Shown one piece after another: positions 36,465-46,484 of a stretch of 54,178 nt of DNA. Made by a program: the position numbers and the translations under genes. Each line of letters begins with the position of its first letter. Position 1 is the stretch's first letter. The stretch comes from Phycisphaerales bacterium (GTDB lineage Bacteria > Planctomycetota > Phycisphaerae > Tepidisphaerales > Tepidisphaeraceae), in assembly GCA_025361735.1 (NCBI GenBank), contig JANYKD010000131.1:1-54178 (forward strand). Direction: 5' to 3'. Under the pieces are notes generated by a model. That model saw nothing but the letters and a program-made list of their open reading frames with translations, was not told where the DNA came from and did no database searches.

Positions 36465-37907
36465 ATGAGATCACACTTCCTGGCGGTCCTAATTGGTGTA
36501 TCGGTTGCCATACATATGACGGCATTATCCGCCGCAGCGCAAGACCGTGCGGCGGCACACCCGTACGCGGGAACATTTAAGGATGACCGCGTTACCCTCA
36601 CACTGGAGAGCGACAAGACGGTTGCCGGCGATTCGTACAAGGGCACCATCGAGCACGGCGCCAGAAAGTACGGCGTCAGTTGTGCGGCCAGGGGCGACAA
36701 GCTCGAGGGCAACTTCAGCGATGGCGGTGGCAATACGTTTGTGTTCTCGGCCATGCTTGACGGCAGAACCTTGACTTTCACGACCGGCACCACCACCTAC
36801 AAGCTGGCTTCCCAGGCTGCCGCGGCCAATCCGCTCGATCAACCAGGGGATCCGGCGGGAGCCCCGGTCAAACCGGATCCACAGGTACGGATCACCGAGC
36901 AACCGGCCGCGCCGAAAGGGCAGGATGTGCCCCTGGTGGAGTACTCACTCGAAGATCCGCAACTCAAGTGTTTGGCCTGGTCATTTGTCGCGCCGCCCGA
37001 CTGGACAAGGCAGGGCGCGGTGGTCTGGACGGGCCACATGGCGCCGTCGTGCTACACGGTGTTGCGGCTGGCGAATCCGAAGGGATCGGAGGTATTTGAG
37101 TTGTACCCGACCATTCCCTTCACGACGGGTGATCCGCAACAGGCATTCGGGGCCACCAGGTCGCAGTATCTCGAACCTGCGGAGTGCATTCGGCAGATCA
37201 TCATCCCCTGGTGCCGGCCGGAGGCGCGGCAGGGAAAGGTGCTGGGCACCGAGGACATGCCAAACCTCGCCAAACAGGAAATCCGGCGGATCGCCGCACT
37301 GGGCATGACTGGCGTGGACGTCAAGGCGGCCAGATCGCTTGTGCAATATACGCTGAACGACCGTGAGGTCCTGGAGATGTTCTATTGCATCACCACGGCA
37401 AAAGATATGCCGTTGGGGCGCATCTGGAGCGTCGATATTGCCTTCTCCTATCGCGCTGAAAAGGACCGGTTTTACGGGGTCATGCCGCTGTTGAACTGGA
37501 TGGCCGTCTGCTTGAAGGAAAACCCCGAGTGGACCAGGGCCAGGGTCGCGCGAGTCGTGGAAATGGTGAACAGGCGGTATCCGGTCATCCAGGCAACCGC
37601 GAGAAACAGCGGGCCGAGCATCCTCGATGTCAGCAAGAGCATGGCCCGCGACAACGATCGATTCATCAGCAACATTGACAAGATCAACACGTCGCGCCTG
37701 AATACTGGAGACGCATGGACATCGGCGTTCCGCAACACCCAAACGCTGATCGATCCCACGACGAGTGAGAAGATCTACAACGCACCCGGCGGCTACGCGC
37801 GCACGTTTCGCACCGACCTGGGCACGATCTACAGCACCAACGATCCGCTGTACGATCCGTGGGTGAACGACCACATCCGGGCTAGCGAACTGCGGCAGGC
37901 GAAATGA
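36465..37907 (+). CDS. Exported protein of unknown function (480 aa)
   Basis: A 480-aa protein beginning at the ATG at 36465, with AAAGGA about 9 nt upstream. The signal peptide is clear ('SHFLAVLIGVSVAIHMTALSAAAQ'). Residues 30-110 form a small beta-barrel-like domain ('YAGTFKDDRVTLTLESDKTV', 'LEGNFSDGGGNTFVFSA'). A Pro-rich linker follows ('PGDPAGAPVKPDPQV'). Then comes a larger mixed domain starting 'VEYSLEDPQLKCLAWSFVAPPDW', which looks like a lipocalin/PsbP-like or stress-type sandwich. No catalytic motif is recognised. It lies between the kinase and the STAND genes, with its own promoter, so it may be an extracytoplasmic component of that system. Confidence 0.7.
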   Translation: MRSHFLAVLIGVSVAIHMTALSAAAQDRAAAHPYAGTFKDDRVTLTLESDKTVAGDSYKGTIEHGARKYGVSCAARGDKLEGNFSDGGGNTFVFSAMLDGRTLTFTTGTTTYKLASQAAAANPLDQPGDPAGAPVKPDPQVRITEQPAAPKGQDVPLVEYSLEDPQLKCLAWSFVAPPDWTRQGAVVWTGHMAPSCYTVLRLANPKGSEVFELYPTIPFTTGDPQQAFGATRSQYLEPAECIRQIIIPWCRPEARQGKVLGTEDMPNLAKQEIRRIAALGMTGVDVKAARSLVQYTLNDREVLEMFYCITTAKDMPLGRIWSVDIAFSYRAEKDRFYGVMPLLNWMAVCLKENPEWTRARVARVVEMVNRRYPVIQATARNSGPSILDVSKSMARDNDRFISNIDKINTSRLNTGDAWTSAFRNTQTLIDPTTSEKIYNAPGGYARTFRTDLGTIYSTNDPLYDPWVNDHIRASELRQAK

Positions 37908-38247
37908 TGTCAGGAAATCTCCCGCCGCAGAAGTGAATGGGACTGCACTGGCGCCGGGCAACTGGCCTGTCCACAGCGGTGTCATCGCCAATCGTGAGTA
38001 TCGGTCTGATGTTGATTCGCTCGGGCCGCTCGATACACAGAACGATTGAGCATCGTGGATGAACGCACGCGGGCTGGATTCGATGCCGACAAGGTGTTGA
38101 TTGATGAGCCCAAGGCTGGCAGGGTGCCTGTAGTGAGATTGGCTCGCTCAAGACCGAGTTGCGTTCCCTGTTTTCAGTGCGGTGGTCCTTTTGGTAGAAT
38201 AATCATCTTGGGTCGAAGCTCAGCGTCCCCCGCTTTTGCGAGGCGAT
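37908..38247 (+). other. Intergenic region with a possible promoter
   Basis: A gap of 340 bp without a supportable gene. A TTTTCA at 38171-38176 and a TAGAAT at 38195-38200 are 18 bp apart (4/6 and 5/6 matches to the sigma-70 consensus), about 48 bp before the ATG of the STAND pair. They form a plausible promoter for that operon. No hairpin terminator with a T run was seen. Confidence 0.4.
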
Positions 38248-41200
38248 ATGATGATCTTCCTGCAGACCAGGGCTCTTAGTATTAGTATTTGTTCGTTGTT
38301 GTGTCTTGTCTTGTTCTTCCGCGCTGCGGCGGACGATGTGACCGACGTCGCCCTGGCTACGGAACAACTCAAGCACGCCGAAACGTTCTACTGGCTCGCA
38401 AGAGCGCGCAACAATAGCCTGGTTGAGATTGACCGAAGTCTCTTCTGCTATCGCCAGGCGGCGAAAATCCTGGATCGCGTTCCGGCGACCGCGCAGACGC
38501 AGAAGCTCCGTTCAACGGCGGCGCAGGGCGTTGCGGCCACTGAGAGCCAGAAGGCATGCGCGCGGGTGACGCTGCAGAACTTCTCGCCGTTGGCGCCGCT
38601 TATGATGGGCGCGGACTCGGTATTACAGCCCGCTTTGGTGGGACGCGAGACAGCGCTCCTGGCGGCGTATGCGCGGGCAGTGGACGAGGCGATCGCCCAC
38701 CCGATGCTGACGAAGCAGGGTCCGACCCTGGTAATCATCATTTCCAAGAATGGCGACACACTTGCCGAAGAGACGGCGGCGGCCCGCCTGTCCGCGCAAA
38801 CAGTGCATTATGCAGTGCCGCGACAGGAACTTGTCGGGTTGTTGACGGGAGAGGAGATCGCCAGCCTCCGAGCCGGATCGGCGGCATCGCCGATGTTGGA
38901 AAAGGTGGCTGGGCAATACAACGTCGTGGGAGTGGGCATCATCCGCCTTGTCGAAGAGGACAGGATCGACAATCTGACCTATGCCAGCGCCAATCTGCGG
39001 TATTGGAGCCGGTCACACAAGGAAATTGAGTTTTCCTGCACAACGCAGGGCTTCAGCGAGTATTGGCCGCTGACGTCGTATTGGGCATTCGGTCTGGTCG
39101 CGATCGGCCTGCCAATCTCACGGCTCATGCGGCGGTTGTTGGGCAGGCGGTTGGAGGCGGATGCTCCCGTCTGGCTCGCGCCGGTCGCATCGGTTGTATG
39201 CATTGGCCTGGTGATGGTGATGGCCGCGTCACTTGGACGGCTGCGGCCCGATATGTCGGCCAGCATGACCACGGCGCAGGGCATTGGATTGATCGCGCTT
39301 TTCGGCCTGGTGATAAGCGCGGCGCCGGTTGCGGTCTGTTTACTGGCCGCCGTGAACATACCGCACGTTCGCAGGGCCATGGCCAACGAAAACGCCATCT
39401 CCTCGCTCCTGTTCGGCGCGCTGATGGGTTGTCTGGCAACGCTCGTGCATTTTGCATGGGCGCGTCTGGGCGCATCGGCAACCCTCTTGGTGGCGGCAGG
39501 TACGGGGATCATTGTGCTCCCATGTCTGTGTGCGCTGCTTGGAGCAGCGTATGGACGGTTCACGGCGTGGAAAGAAGGATGGGCTGGCGTTGAGGGATTG
39601 GCCTTGGGGCTCTTGTGCGTATTCTACATGGGTAGTGTTCTCATGTGGCGGCCGGCGGGCATGCCCTGGTTCTCGGCACTCGTGCTGTGTGCTGCGTGCG
39701 GAATTGCCCTGACACGGCGGCATCTGCAGCGGCAACCGCAGTCAACGGCCGGGAAGATCAGTTCGCCCGTTGAGGCGGCTGCGCCGCGATTGCGACAGAT
39801 CCTGGCGATGCCGCCTTTTGTGACGTCTGCGGCGCTCGAGCGGGCACTGGAGTCGGCCCTGGCGTTTGCCGCCGGGGAAAGGACGGAGAAGCCCCTCCTC
39901 AGGATCTTGTACATCGAGGGAGACAGTGGTTGCGGCAAGACCCGGCTGGTCCGGGAAATGATGGAACGGCTGGACAAGCGATCCAAGGCCGATGGTGTCG
40001 TATTGCGGGTGCTTGTCGGCGGGTGCCTGGAAGCGGCGGCCGAATCTCACGCCTGGCCATATCCCCCGTTTGCGCAGTCGCTGGAAGAACTGCTGGGCGT
40101 CAATCGATTCGCCGACCCGGCCAGGAACATTGCGACGCTGCAACTGGCCTTGGCCAAGACCGGACTGCGCGCGACGCTGGGCGCCGTGGGGCTGGGGGCG
40201 CTGGGGCTGCTGCTGAATGTCAGCGCGAGCCCCGATTCGCCCGGCCGCACCAGCGTGCAGGACACGGCCTCGGTCATTACCGCGACGATTCGCCGTCTTA
40301 CGGAGAACTCTCTGGTAGTCTGGATGATCGAGGATCTGCATTGGATCGACCCGGATTCGCTGGCGCTGATGAAGTTGCTGCTTTCGCTCCTGCCTGCCGA
40401 GCCCAATGCGGGACGGGTCTGCTTTGTCTTTACCTCTCGCCCGTGTACTGACAACCCGCTGCGCAGCATGCTGATCGATCTGTCCAAACGCGGGAAGATC
40501 AACCTCTGCATGGACGATCGTAGTCTTGCGGAAGTCGATCAATCGTGCGAGTTGGTGTTGCCGCTGCTGGAGAATCTTGGCTGCGACTATCGGATGTCGG
40601 CATCGCTCTCGACCGAGTGCCAGCAACAGAGCGTGGGCCGGCCCGCGTATGTCCTGGAGATGGTTCGCGGGTTACTGGAGAAAGGATGGGCACAGGTTCG
40701 CGAGGATGGCGGCCTGCACCTGGCAAAGGAGACGCGGCTGAAAGATCTGCCGGCGTGCCACGATCTGCATGCCATGATGGCTCGTACCTTCGCAACGCTC
40801 GATCCGCAACTGGTGGACATCCTGCAGTGTTGTGCATTGATCGGCACGCAGTTCAAGGTTTCGATGGTGGCTCGGGTATTCCGCCTGGACCTTCTGTCGC
40901 TGCTCCGGCAACTTCGCGTGGCCGAAGAAAAGCTGATTGTCGAAGATGTTTATCCGGTGGATGATTTGTACCAGTTCATCGATCAGCGAACGGCCGGGTA
41001 CTTCCGGGAGTTTGGCATTTCGACCGTGCGCGACGCGCAGCTCCCACAACGAATCCGGGAATACCATAAGCGGGTCTTCCTCGCCATCGAGTCAAACCTC
41101 CGCAAAGGTTATCCCCAGATCAGGAACGCGCAGTACAGCGACATTGTCAGCCTCGCCAACCACGCCACGCAGGTAAAGGACGTTTTCCCGGAGAAGGCGA

Positions 41201-42387
41201 TGCAACTCATCTGGCTGGCGGCCGAGAAGAGTTGCCAGCGCGCAATGCTGCATGCGGCCATCGCGCACTTCAAGAATGCCGATGAGATCGCCCGCATGGG
41301 CACAACCAGCATTGCGCCGCAAGACTTGTTTTCCTTCTACATCGCCTACACCCGCTGCCTGCTCGACGCCGAAATCGACCCACCGCAGCGGGAGCGGAAC
41401 ATTGAGGCCATCAAGTCGTTGTTGCAGGGCGACGACCGGCACGGCATTGACCCCGCCCTGCGCGGCCAGGCCGGCTTGCTCGAATCGCTGCACCTCTACC
41501 GGGGACGGCGATATGAAGAAGCGAACATCAAGGCGCGCGAACTGGCGGCGGATGCCAGTCTGCCGCAGCAGCAGGTTCTGCGTGCCCATCTCTACGCGGC
41601 CATCTCCATGAAGCGTTCCACTCCGCAGGAGGTTCGTGACGCGGTGAATGTTCTGATGTGCGTCGGCGAACAGATCGACGCCGCACTGGTCACTCAACCG
41701 ACCGACGCACAGGTGACTGGCGAACTGCTGGCAGTCAAATCGGAGGCCGCCAACAGCCTTGGATTCCTCTATTTGAACAATCTCCAGGAGACCCGGAAGG
41801 CGCGGCAACAATTTGAGTGCGCGATTTCGATCAAGTCCAAGCTGAGCGAGTATGACTGGAAGGGCATTGCCATGGCCCACGGCGGTTTGGGTGACTGCTT
41901 TCTGCTGGAGGATGACGAGCAGGGAGCGGCCCGGGAATATGTGCAGAACTACGAGATTTCCCGGCGGGCGGGCGACATGCAGGGCGTCTGCCGGATGACG
42001 AGTATGCTGGGAAGCCTGGAACTGCGGCAAGCCGAAGCCGTCGCTGGCAAGCCGGAGAGCACGCCTCTTCTCAGGCGGGCGCAGCGGTGGTATGAAGAGA
42101 GCCTGAATGCAGCCGTGGCGGGGAACGCCACCGGTGTGTTCTTCGCGCTGGCCGGGCTCGTGAATGCGTCGTCGCGGTTGTGCGTGGTTGCGGAACGCGA
42201 TGCGAACCTCAAGCGGTTGCTGGAGGAATGCCATCTGTGGGTTGCTGCGGCCTCGCAGGTTGCGGACGAGGCGAGATCCGCGTTGCGGGATGCGTTGACA
42301 GAGGCGACCGAGGTTCAACCAGGGAACCAGGACACGCTTGAGGGATTTCGCAAACTACTTGCCGCCTGGCATGGAGGCGAGCCGTGA
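38248..42387 (+). CDS. Membrane STAND-like ATPase with TPR tail, first of a tandem pair
   Basis: A 1379-aa protein with an unusual order of parts. It has an N-terminal signal or anchor ('SISICSLLCLVLFFRAAA'), then an extracytoplasmic region to about residue 270 with a CsgG/TolB-N-like alternation ('PTLVIIISKNGDTL', 'YNVVGVGIIRLVEED'). Seven or eight membrane helices lie at about 275-500. A cytoplasmic AAA_16/STAND ATPase follows, with Walker A 'GDSGCGKTR' (558-566) and Walker B-like 'VWMIEDLHWIDPDS' (from about 691). The rest (about 850-1379) is helical with TPR-like repeats. STAND ATPases usually act as ligand-triggered switches. The ATG at 38248 is used, with 38251 possible. Its last 4 bp overlap the next gene (ATGA), so both are translated together. 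Confidence 0.78.
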   Translation: MMIFLQTRALSISICSLLCLVLFFRAAADDVTDVALATEQLKHAETFYWLARARNNSLVEIDRSLFCYRQAAKILDRVPATAQTQKLRSTAAQGVAATESQKACARVTLQNFSPLAPLMMGADSVLQPALVGRETALLAAYARAVDEAIAHPMLTKQGPTLVIIISKNGDTLAEETAAARLSAQTVHYAVPRQELVGLLTGEEIASLRAGSAASPMLEKVAGQYNVVGVGIIRLVEEDRIDNLTYASANLRYWSRSHKEIEFSCTTQGFSEYWPLTSYWAFGLVAIGLPISRLMRRLLGRRLEADAPVWLAPVASVVCIGLVMVMAASLGRLRPDMSASMTTAQGIGLIALFGLVISAAPVAVCLLAAVNIPHVRRAMANENAISSLLFGALMGCLATLVHFAWARLGASATLLVAAGTGIIVLPCLCALLGAAYGRFTAWKEGWAGVEGLALGLLCVFYMGSVLMWRPAGMPWFSALVLCAACGIALTRRHLQRQPQSTAGKISSPVEAAAPRLRQILAMPPFVTSAALERALESALAFAAGERTEKPLLRILYIEGDSGCGKTRLVREMMERLDKRSKADGVVLRVLVGGCLEAAAESHAWPYPPFAQSLEELLGVNRFADPARNIATLQLALAKTGLRATLGAVGLGALGLLLNVSASPDSPGRTSVQDTASVITATIRRLTENSLVVWMIEDLHWIDPDSLALMKLLLSLLPAEPNAGRVCFVFTSRPCTDNPLRSMLIDLSKRGKINLCMDDRSLAEVDQSCELVLPLLENLGCDYRMSASLSTECQQQSVGRPAYVLEMVRGLLEKGWAQVREDGGLHLAKETRLKDLPACHDLHAMMARTFATLDPQLVDILQCCALIGTQFKVSMVARVFRLDLLSLLRQLRVAEEKLIVEDVYPVDDLYQFIDQRTAGYFREFGISTVRDAQLPQRIREYHKRVFLAIESNLRKGYPQIRNAQYSDIVSLANHATQVKDVFPEKAMQLIWLAAEKSCQRAMLHAAIAHFKNADEIARMGTTSIAPQDLFSFYIAYTRCLLDAEIDPPQRERNIEAIKSLLQGDDRHGIDPALRGQAGLLESLHLYRGRRYEEANIKARELAADASLPQQQVLRAHLYAAISMKRSTPQEVRDAVNVLMCVGEQIDAALVTQPTDAQVTGELLAVKSEAANSLGFLYLNNLQETRKARQQFECAISIKSKLSEYDWKGIAMAHGGLGDCFLLEDDEQGAAREYVQNYEISRRAGDMQGVCRMTSMLGSLELRQAEAVAGKPESTPLLRRAQRWYEESLNAAVAGNATGVFFALAGLVNASSRLCVVAERDANLKRLLEECHLWVAAASQVADEARSALRDALTEATEVQPGNQDTLEGFRKLLAAWHGGEP

Positions 42388-45300
42388 AAAAACCATGGGT
42401 TTGCCGGCTGATTGTCGTCCTGCTCGGAGCCGCCCTGTGCGCGGCTGGGAATCCCGCGAGCCAGCCGGCCACGGCGCCGGCATCACCACCGGAGCTCGAA
42501 GATCTGCTTCGTGCCGCCGGAACGTGCTATTCATTCGGCATCGACCAGCACGGCAGCCGGCCGATCTTCGACCGGGGGCTGAAGAAGCTCCTGCTGGCCG
42601 AAGACCTGGTCAAGTCGGCGGAGCGGGTGGGTTCGCTTGCGTCCGGGCAGGCCAGCGAGGCTCGACGGCGCATCGCCGCCATGAGGGCGGACCTTCAGGG
42701 GCAGAAGGATATTTCCGATCGCTGGTTTGGCAGCGTATTCCCGCTGTCGCGGATGATCGAGCCGGCGTTCGGTGGAGAGCGGGAGAATGCCCGGAGCCTG
42801 CTGAGTGATCCGGACTACGTGGCCGTTGGAAAGGCGGCGGAAAGCCTGATCGAGAATCTCCTTCAGCCCGGCGAGCGCAGGGCGCAGCAGCATGTCGTTG
42901 TCACCGCCGCGCCATACCGCCAGGCCCTGTGCAGCAAGGTCAACTACGTCTTCGAGCAATCCGGGAAGTTTGTCGTTCATAGTTTTTCGGAGATCAGTGA
43001 AGCCATTTCAGAAGCGGATATGGAACGCTTTCGACAGGGCGAGGTTACACCGGAACTTGCCCAGGAACTCTGCAAGGCCTACAAGTCGCCGTGCCTGATC
43101 GTGGCGAAGATCACGGAAACGGATTCTTCCGACGGGATCAGCTTCTACACCGTGGAGGCGATGGCGCACGAACCGGGCAAACCGCCCGTTCTCGTCGGGA
43201 CCGGATATGGCTTTTGCCGCGACGGACGTGCGATGCTGTTGCCGATCATGCTGGCCAACATGATCATGCTTCTGGCGGCGGTCGGCATGATTGTCGCGAT
43301 GGCCCGCGGGACATCAGTCAGGCCGGCATGGGGTGCGGTGATGGGGATCGCGGGCTCGGGGTTCGTGATTGGCCGCATACTGCCCTGGGCGCTGGCCCCG
43401 CTGTTGCTGGAAATCGCCCCCGCGCCGGAATTGCCCGCCGAGTCAGCTTGTTGGTGGCCATGCCTGTTCGCACTGGCGCTCTATCTCGTTCCCATAATCG
43501 TGATCTGGGCCATACAGGGGCGGCTCACCAACTGGTTCAGCGTACTCAGGACGCGGGGGCTGGAGGGACAGACCGAGATTGCCTCTACCCTCGGTGCATC
43601 GGCATATCTGGCCGGGCCGCTGCTGCTCCACCTGGGCATTGGCGGTCTGGGTGTGCTGGTTCCGCTGATGTTGGCCGCCGCCGCCGCGGGCGCGGTGCTC
43701 GTTGGCGCCATTGGCATCCTTGTGCAGGTGCGCAGGATCCTGCTGGCGGCGCTGATGTTGATTGTCCTGGGTCTGGCGGCCTTCCACCTTTCGGCGACTG
43801 GTCTGTGGCTGCTGGCCGGGGCAGGGGCGGCCGGCCTGTGGTGGGCGTGGTCCTTGGGCCGGACGTCGGCTGTCGAACGCCCCGAGGAACAAAGCCGCCC
43901 CGGCAATGCCGAGGAATTGCTGCGGCGTGTGCGCGATCATGAGTACATTCCTTCGCCCTCGTTCGATCAGGCATGGCTGAAAGCCAAGCCGGTGCTGCAA
44001 GGTCAGGCCGTCATGCTGGGCTTGGCCGGACCAGCCGGAGCCGGCACTACGACTATGGCCGAAGTCATCATTCGCAAGCTTCAGGATGCGCCGCCACAAG
44101 ACCGCCGTAGCGGCGCCGCCGTGCGGATCTTCCGTGGCGAATGCGCGATCCGCGGCGAAGCATCGTCGCGGACCGCGGAAGCATCCGATTCCTACGCGCC
44201 TTACCTGCAGGCGTTATCCGAGACCTCCGTCCCGGCGATCCTGTCGCCCAGCGGAGCCGGAGAGGCGTTTGCCGAAGCGGTCGGGCAGATTCTCGAAGAC
44301 GTTGTGCCGTTCGGCTGGTTGGTCTTTGGAAAGGGAGGCTCCGTCCCGCCTGAGGCCGTCACTCGCCCCGAGCGGTTTCGGTTGTGCGCGCAGCTCCTGC
44401 GAAAGCTGGCGGCCAGGGAAACGATTGTCCTGTTCATCGACAACGCCGATGCCATGGATGTGGCCTCCGGGGAACTCACGCGATACCTGCTCCGCGAGTT
44501 CGCCGATGATGGAGTGCCGGGGCTGTTGATCCTGCTGGCCGGCCACGATGCCGACGCCCTTCACACCCTGGGCCTGCCCGCGGAGCGGGTCGTCGACGTG
44601 GTGCCTTTGGACCGCCCGGCCCAGGAACGGCTGCTGCTGGCCAGCATTGGGCTCAGTTCCAACGCGGCGCGTGCCGTCCTGCGGCATGCTGAAGACGTTC
44701 ACCGTGACGATACCGCGTGGCTGCTTGAGACGGTTGCGACCGCGGCCATGGCCGGCGCACTGGTCCGCAAGGCTGACGGCAAATGCCACCTTACGAACGA
44801 CCGCAGCGATTCACTGCCGGTTCCCAAGGATCTCAAGGAGGCGGTGGAAACAAAACTAAAGGGCCTTCACCGCGACGAGCGACGGATCATCGTGTTGGCC
44901 GCCTGCATGGGGCGGGAGTTTTCCATCAGCGCGCTGGCCGGATGCCTGGACATGCCGGCGCACGAACTGTCGCACGTCCTCAGCGACATGGAGGCCGACA
45001 CGGGCCTTCTCGTCGATGAGGAAAAGAACGACGACAACTTCGCATTCCGCTCGCAATTCGTCTACGACTCGGTATGTCGCTGTCTCCGGGTCCAACCCCA
45101 GGGTCCGGCCTACCGCTCCCCGGTGATCGTGCGACAATCGTACGCGCAGCTTGCCCAACTCTCCGAGCAGACGCTTGGCCAGCAGGAGGATCGCCTCGCC
45201 AGCGTCGCGACCCTTTTTTACGCCGCCGGTCGGACTCACGCTGCGCGGGGCAGGGAATATTGCCTGAAGGTCGCTGACACACGCGCACGACACTTGTTGT

Positions 45301-46403
45301 TCAGCGATGCGATCCGGTTCCTGAACATGGCCAAGGAATGCGCTGACGCCTGTCGCCAGCCCATCGAGGATTACGACGCAAGATTGCTGTGCCTGCGGTG
45401 CGACGCGGCAAATCTGGCCGGCGTGGACGTGCAGAGGACCGCCAGGGATGCGCTCGCGCTTGCGGACGCCCATCCGGACACGCCGCCGGAACTGCTCTTC
45501 AAGGCGGCCCGCGCGTGCCATGATGCCTGCCTGCCCGAGGCGACCCTGCGCCTCGCACGCCGCCTGAGCGAAAAGGCCACAGGACCGGCACTGCGCGCGG
45601 CTGGACTGCACCTGGCAGGCCTGGCGCTGGGGCGGCTCGGGGACGGGACGGCCGAAATGGATCATCTCCGCGGTGCCGTCGATCTGCTCGAATCCATTCC
45701 GCAGGAGCAGTGTAAGCCGGAGGAAAAGGCGGCGCTGGCACAGGCGCTCAACTCGCTGGCGGAACAGATTCTGGAAGATGCGCCAAGCGAGCAGAAGCCC
45801 GAATGCAAGTCGCTCCTGCTGCGAAGCCTTCAACTCAAGCAGGAACTTGGCGACCGCGGCGGCCAAGCCATGACTTACGGCTGCCTGGGCCGGTATGCTC
45901 GTGAGGTGGAAGGCGATATCCCTGCGGCGCGGCGATACTTCTGGAAGAACTACCGCATCTGCATTGAAGTGGGCAATCACGATTGGCAGGCGATGCAGCT
46001 GATTCGCATCGGTGATTGCATCTGCCAGCGAAGCTGCCGCCGCGCGCGGCTGTTTTATGAGGCGGCACTGGCCTTGGCGCGGACTGGATCGCACGGACGA
46101 AACACGGCCGCGGCGCTTGTGGGATTGGTGCGATGCTGCACGCTGCTCGGCGACACCGGCGCCACCGCAAACTACGCTCAGGAACTGATCGAGGTTGCCG
46201 CCCGCGCCCCGGATACCCTCGCGCCCGAAGCGTTGGCCAGTCTTCGTGAATTCCTCCGTGGTTCGGCGGCATCACCGACCAACGGCTGGCTCGAACGGCT
46301 GCGCGACTTGGCCTCCGAGCCTCGATTCGTTAGTCAGGGCTTGTGGGGAAACAACTCCACGCCGCTCTCTTCTCCCTCTCCCACTGGGAGAGGGCCGGGG
46401 TGA
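42384..46403 (+). CDS. Paralogous membrane STAND-like protein with degenerate P-loop
   Basis: A 1339-aa protein overlapping the first STAND gene by 4 bp and sharing its layout. It has a signal peptide ('CRLIVVLLGAALCAAGN'), an extracytoplasmic domain with a CsgG/LpoB-like pattern ('VVVTAAPYRQAL', 'YKSPCLIVAKITE'), about eight membrane helices (290-500), an AAA-like domain and helical TPR-type repeats. The P-loop reads 'GPAGAGTTTM' (residues 549-558): the invariant Lys is Thr555. The Walker B region 'VLFIDNADAMD' has Asn where a second acidic residue is usual. It may therefore not hydrolyse ATP and could be a regulatory partner of the intact paralogue. The last residues 'SSPSPTGRGPG' and the stop are provided by an inserted repeat. 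Confidence 0.75.
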   Translation: MKKPWVCRLIVVLLGAALCAAGNPASQPATAPASPPELEDLLRAAGTCYSFGIDQHGSRPIFDRGLKKLLLAEDLVKSAERVGSLASGQASEARRRIAAMRADLQGQKDISDRWFGSVFPLSRMIEPAFGGERENARSLLSDPDYVAVGKAAESLIENLLQPGERRAQQHVVVTAAPYRQALCSKVNYVFEQSGKFVVHSFSEISEAISEADMERFRQGEVTPELAQELCKAYKSPCLIVAKITETDSSDGISFYTVEAMAHEPGKPPVLVGTGYGFCRDGRAMLLPIMLANMIMLLAAVGMIVAMARGTSVRPAWGAVMGIAGSGFVIGRILPWALAPLLLEIAPAPELPAESACWWPCLFALALYLVPIIVIWAIQGRLTNWFSVLRTRGLEGQTEIASTLGASAYLAGPLLLHLGIGGLGVLVPLMLAAAAAGAVLVGAIGILVQVRRILLAALMLIVLGLAAFHLSATGLWLLAGAGAAGLWWAWSLGRTSAVERPEEQSRPGNAEELLRRVRDHEYIPSPSFDQAWLKAKPVLQGQAVMLGLAGPAGAGTTTMAEVIIRKLQDAPPQDRRSGAAVRIFRGECAIRGEASSRTAEASDSYAPYLQALSETSVPAILSPSGAGEAFAEAVGQILEDVVPFGWLVFGKGGSVPPEAVTRPERFRLCAQLLRKLAARETIVLFIDNADAMDVASGELTRYLLREFADDGVPGLLILLAGHDADALHTLGLPAERVVDVVPLDRPAQERLLLASIGLSSNAARAVLRHAEDVHRDDTAWLLETVATAAMAGALVRKADGKCHLTNDRSDSLPVPKDLKEAVETKLKGLHRDERRIIVLAACMGREFSISALAGCLDMPAHELSHVLSDMEADTGLLVDEEKNDDNFAFRSQFVYDSVCRCLRVQPQGPAYRSPVIVRQSYAQLAQLSEQTLGQQEDRLASVATLFYAAGRTHAARGREYCLKVADTRARHLLFSDAIRFLNMAKECADACRQPIEDYDARLLCLRCDAANLAGVDVQRTARDALALADAHPDTPPELLFKAARACHDACLPEATLRLARRLSEKATGPALRAAGLHLAGLALGRLGDGTAEMDHLRGAVDLLESIPQEQCKPEEKAALAQALNSLAEQILEDAPSEQKPECKSLLLRSLQLKQELGDRGGQAMTYGCLGRYAREVEGDIPAARRYFWKNYRICIEVGNHDWQAMQLIRIGDCICQRSCRRARLFYEAALALARTGSHGRNTAAALVGLVRCCTLLGDTGATANYAQELIEVAARAPDTLAPEALASLREFLRGSAASPTNGWLERLRDLASEPRFVSQGLWGNNSTPLSSPSPTGRGPG

Positions 46404-46408
46404 GGGCT
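46366..46408. repeat. Palindromic repeat element ending a coding sequence
   Basis: The stretch contains CCCTCTCCC (46374-46382) and GGGAGAGGG (46386-46394) around a 3-nt loop, then GGGGTGAGGG. I recognise this as a very widespread bacterial palindromic repeat type, often seen at gene ends in GC-rich genomes. Here it supplies the last codons and the TGA stop (46401-46403) of the second STAND gene, and it could act as a terminator for that gene. Confidence 0.65.
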
Positions 46409-46484
46409 TCTGTGGTGCTTCTCTCGGACGCTTCCTTAGTCAAGCGACCGGGTTGCCCGAGCAATAAAACCATTTAGGCCGGGG

